15,353 nt of DNA, taken from assembly GCA_002169935.2 (NCBI GenBank), contig NHHC02000029.1, positions 1-15,353 on the forward strand. The letters are read 5' to 3'. How positions within the stretch are numbered: the first letter of the stretch is position 1; the number at the start of each line of letters is the position of its first letter. Both the position numbers and the translations under genes were made by a program. The notes beneath the pieces are model-generated. The model did not search any database and was not told the DNA's origin. It worked only from the letters and a program-made list of their open reading frames with translations. Below, in pieces: positions 14,675-15,353 of the stretch. This DNA is from Candidatus Pelagibacter sp. TMED153 (lineage in GTDB: Bacteria; Pseudomonadota; Alphaproteobacteria; Pelagibacterales; Pelagibacteraceae).

Positions 14675-15043
14675 TTAAAGCACCTCCGGAGCAAGTGAAA
14701 TAATCTTAGTGTGTCCCCTTGTTCTTAATTCTCTTGTTACTGGTCCAAAAATTCTAGTGCCGATAGGTTCACCCTTTTCATCGGTTAAAACTACAGCATT
14801 TGTGTCAAATTGAACTTTTGATCCATCGTCTCTATAAATCTCTTTTCTTGTCCTTACAACTACTGCTTTGTGAACTGCTCCCTTTTTAACTTTACCTTTA
14901 GGTATCGCATCTTTAACACTAATAACGATTAGATCACCAACCGAGGCATACCGTCTTTTAGAACCACCTAACACTTTGATGCATTCAACCCTCTTTGCGC
15001 CAGTGTTATCTGCTACCATTAATTCTGTTTGTACTTGAATCAT
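14675..15043 (-). CDS. rplN: 50S ribosomal protein L14
   Basis: L14 forms intersubunit bridges and is the docking site of RsfS. I choose the ATG at 15043, giving 122 residues, the exact family length, starting [20 protein letters not shown]. The longer reading from 15088 adds 15 residues encoded by the end of rpsQ and is not supported. Conserved parts are [40 protein letters not shown] and the end [20 protein letters not shown]. The start overlaps the rpsQ stop by one base (TAATG). Its last codons double as the rplX ribosome binding site. Confidence 0.98.
   Translation of the reverse strand: MIQVQTELMVADNTGAKRVECIKVLGGSKRRYASVGDLIVISVKDAIPKGKVKKGAVHKAVVVRTRKEIYRDDGSKVQFDTNAVVLTDEKGEPIGTRIFGPVTRELRTRGHTKIISLAPEVL
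14683..14687 (-). promoter_or_regulatory. strong ribosome binding site for rplX inside the end of rplN
   Basis: GGAGG is read on the minus strand from the Pro-Glu-Val codons of rplN, nine bases before the ATG at 14673. It settles the rplX start: the alternative ATG upstream at 14694 would translate this site. Confidence 0.8.
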
Positions 15044-15270
15044 TATTTCATCACCTGCCAAGTTTTTTTCTTTGAAATTGGTTTGCATTCTATAATTGCA
15101 ACTTTTTCACCTTCTTTAAATTTATTTGACTCGTCATGAGCATGATACTTTTTTGTTCTTTTTATTACTTTTCCATAAAATGGATGTTTAAATTTTCTTG
15201 TAACTTCAACAACAATAGTCTTGTTGTTTTTTGCACTAGTTATTATTCCTTTTAAAACTTTTTTTGTCAT
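15043..15270 (-). CDS. rpsQ: 30S ribosomal protein S17
   Basis: S17 is a primary 16S rRNA-binding protein with an OB fold. The protein is 75 residues. [20 protein letters not shown] at the start, the core [20 protein letters not shown], and [20 protein letters not shown] near the end are diagnostic, followed by ISKKKTW. Its ATG overlaps the rpmC stop by four bases (ATGA) and its stop overlaps the rplN ATG by one base. Confidence 0.98.
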   Translation of the reverse strand: MTKKVLKGIITSAKNNKTIVVEVTRKFKHPFYGKVIKRTKKYHAHDESNKFKEGEKVAIIECKPISKKKTWQVMK

Positions 15271-15353
15271 TTGTTGTTTTTAATGTTTGTATACAATCTT
15301 GCTATATTTTTCTTAATTTCATTATATTGAGCTGGATTGTTGATTTGATTATT
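15267..15353 (-). CDS. rpmC: 50S ribosomal protein L29, C-terminal part (5' end outside window)
   Basis: The reading frame enters from the right edge and ends with TGA inside the rpsQ start (ATGA). The 28 residues seen include [20 protein letters not shown], which fits the end of L29 (compare the usual NPARIRxVRxxIARIxT pattern). L29 lies at the tunnel exit next to L23. Position directly before rpsQ is the standard order, and rplP would be expected next outside the window. Confidence 0.9.
   Translation of the reverse strand, partial: NNQINNPAQYNEIKKNIARLYTNIKNNK

Noticed and set aside
15044..15088. Upstream ATG that would lengthen L14 by 15 residues
   Set aside because: The extra codons lie inside rpsQ in another frame; starting at 15043 gives the standard 122-residue L14.

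Overview
The window is a very AT-rich, tightly packed stretch of bacterial chromosome. The base composition, the Lys/Asn/Ile-heavy proteins, and gaps no longer than about 60 bases point to a streamlined marine alphaproteobacterium of the SAR11 (Pelagibacterales) type. The order secY-adk-rpsM and an alphaproteobacterial topoisomerase I tail with GRFGPY-type repeats agree with this. The assignment is inferred from gene content and composition, not from a database search.

Left part (1-7000), where the coding strand changes repeatedly: the 3' end of topA (+), a small secreted protein of unknown function (+) and a RidA-family protein (+) form one packed run. It meets, tail to tail, the pair galU-ugd (-), which makes UDP-glucose and then UDP-glucuronate. 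panC (+, pantothenate synthetase), mgtE (-, Mg2+ channel/transporter) and lipB (+, octanoyltransferase) then alternate in direction as single genes. All three convergent junctions (ridA/ugd, panC/mgtE, lipB/rluC) overlap at their stop codons. The two divergent gaps, of 38 and 60 bases, must hold all promoters of the genes on either side; plausible boxes are visible for panC and mgtE.

Right part (6092-15353), all on the minus strand: in transcription order rpmC (3' end only), rpsQ, rplN, rplX, rplE, rpsN, rpsH, rplF, rplR, rpsE, rplO, secY, adk, rpsM, rpsK, rpoA, rplQ and rluC. This is the end of the S10 cluster fused to the spc and alpha clusters. It supplies ribosomal proteins of both subunits, the Sec translocon channel, adenylate kinase, the RNA polymerase alpha subunit and, at the end, an rRNA pseudouridine synthase. 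Most genes touch or overlap by 1-4 bases (TAATG, ATGA), so translation is probably coupled. The largest gap (54 bases, adk-rpsM) carries a good sigma70-like promoter whose -35 box overlaps the adk stop codon. The cluster lacks rpmD (L30) between rpsE and rplO, and L24 is short at its C-terminus.

I saw no RNA genes, CRISPR arrays, insertion sequences, prophage genes or toxin/defence modules. No stretch longer than about 60 bases lacks a gene. This is housekeeping DNA; I do not see a new biological system in it. The points worth a second look concern compaction: overlapping stops, ribosome binding sites built into upstream genes, lost ribosomal protein parts, and regulatory sites squeezed into coding sequence.
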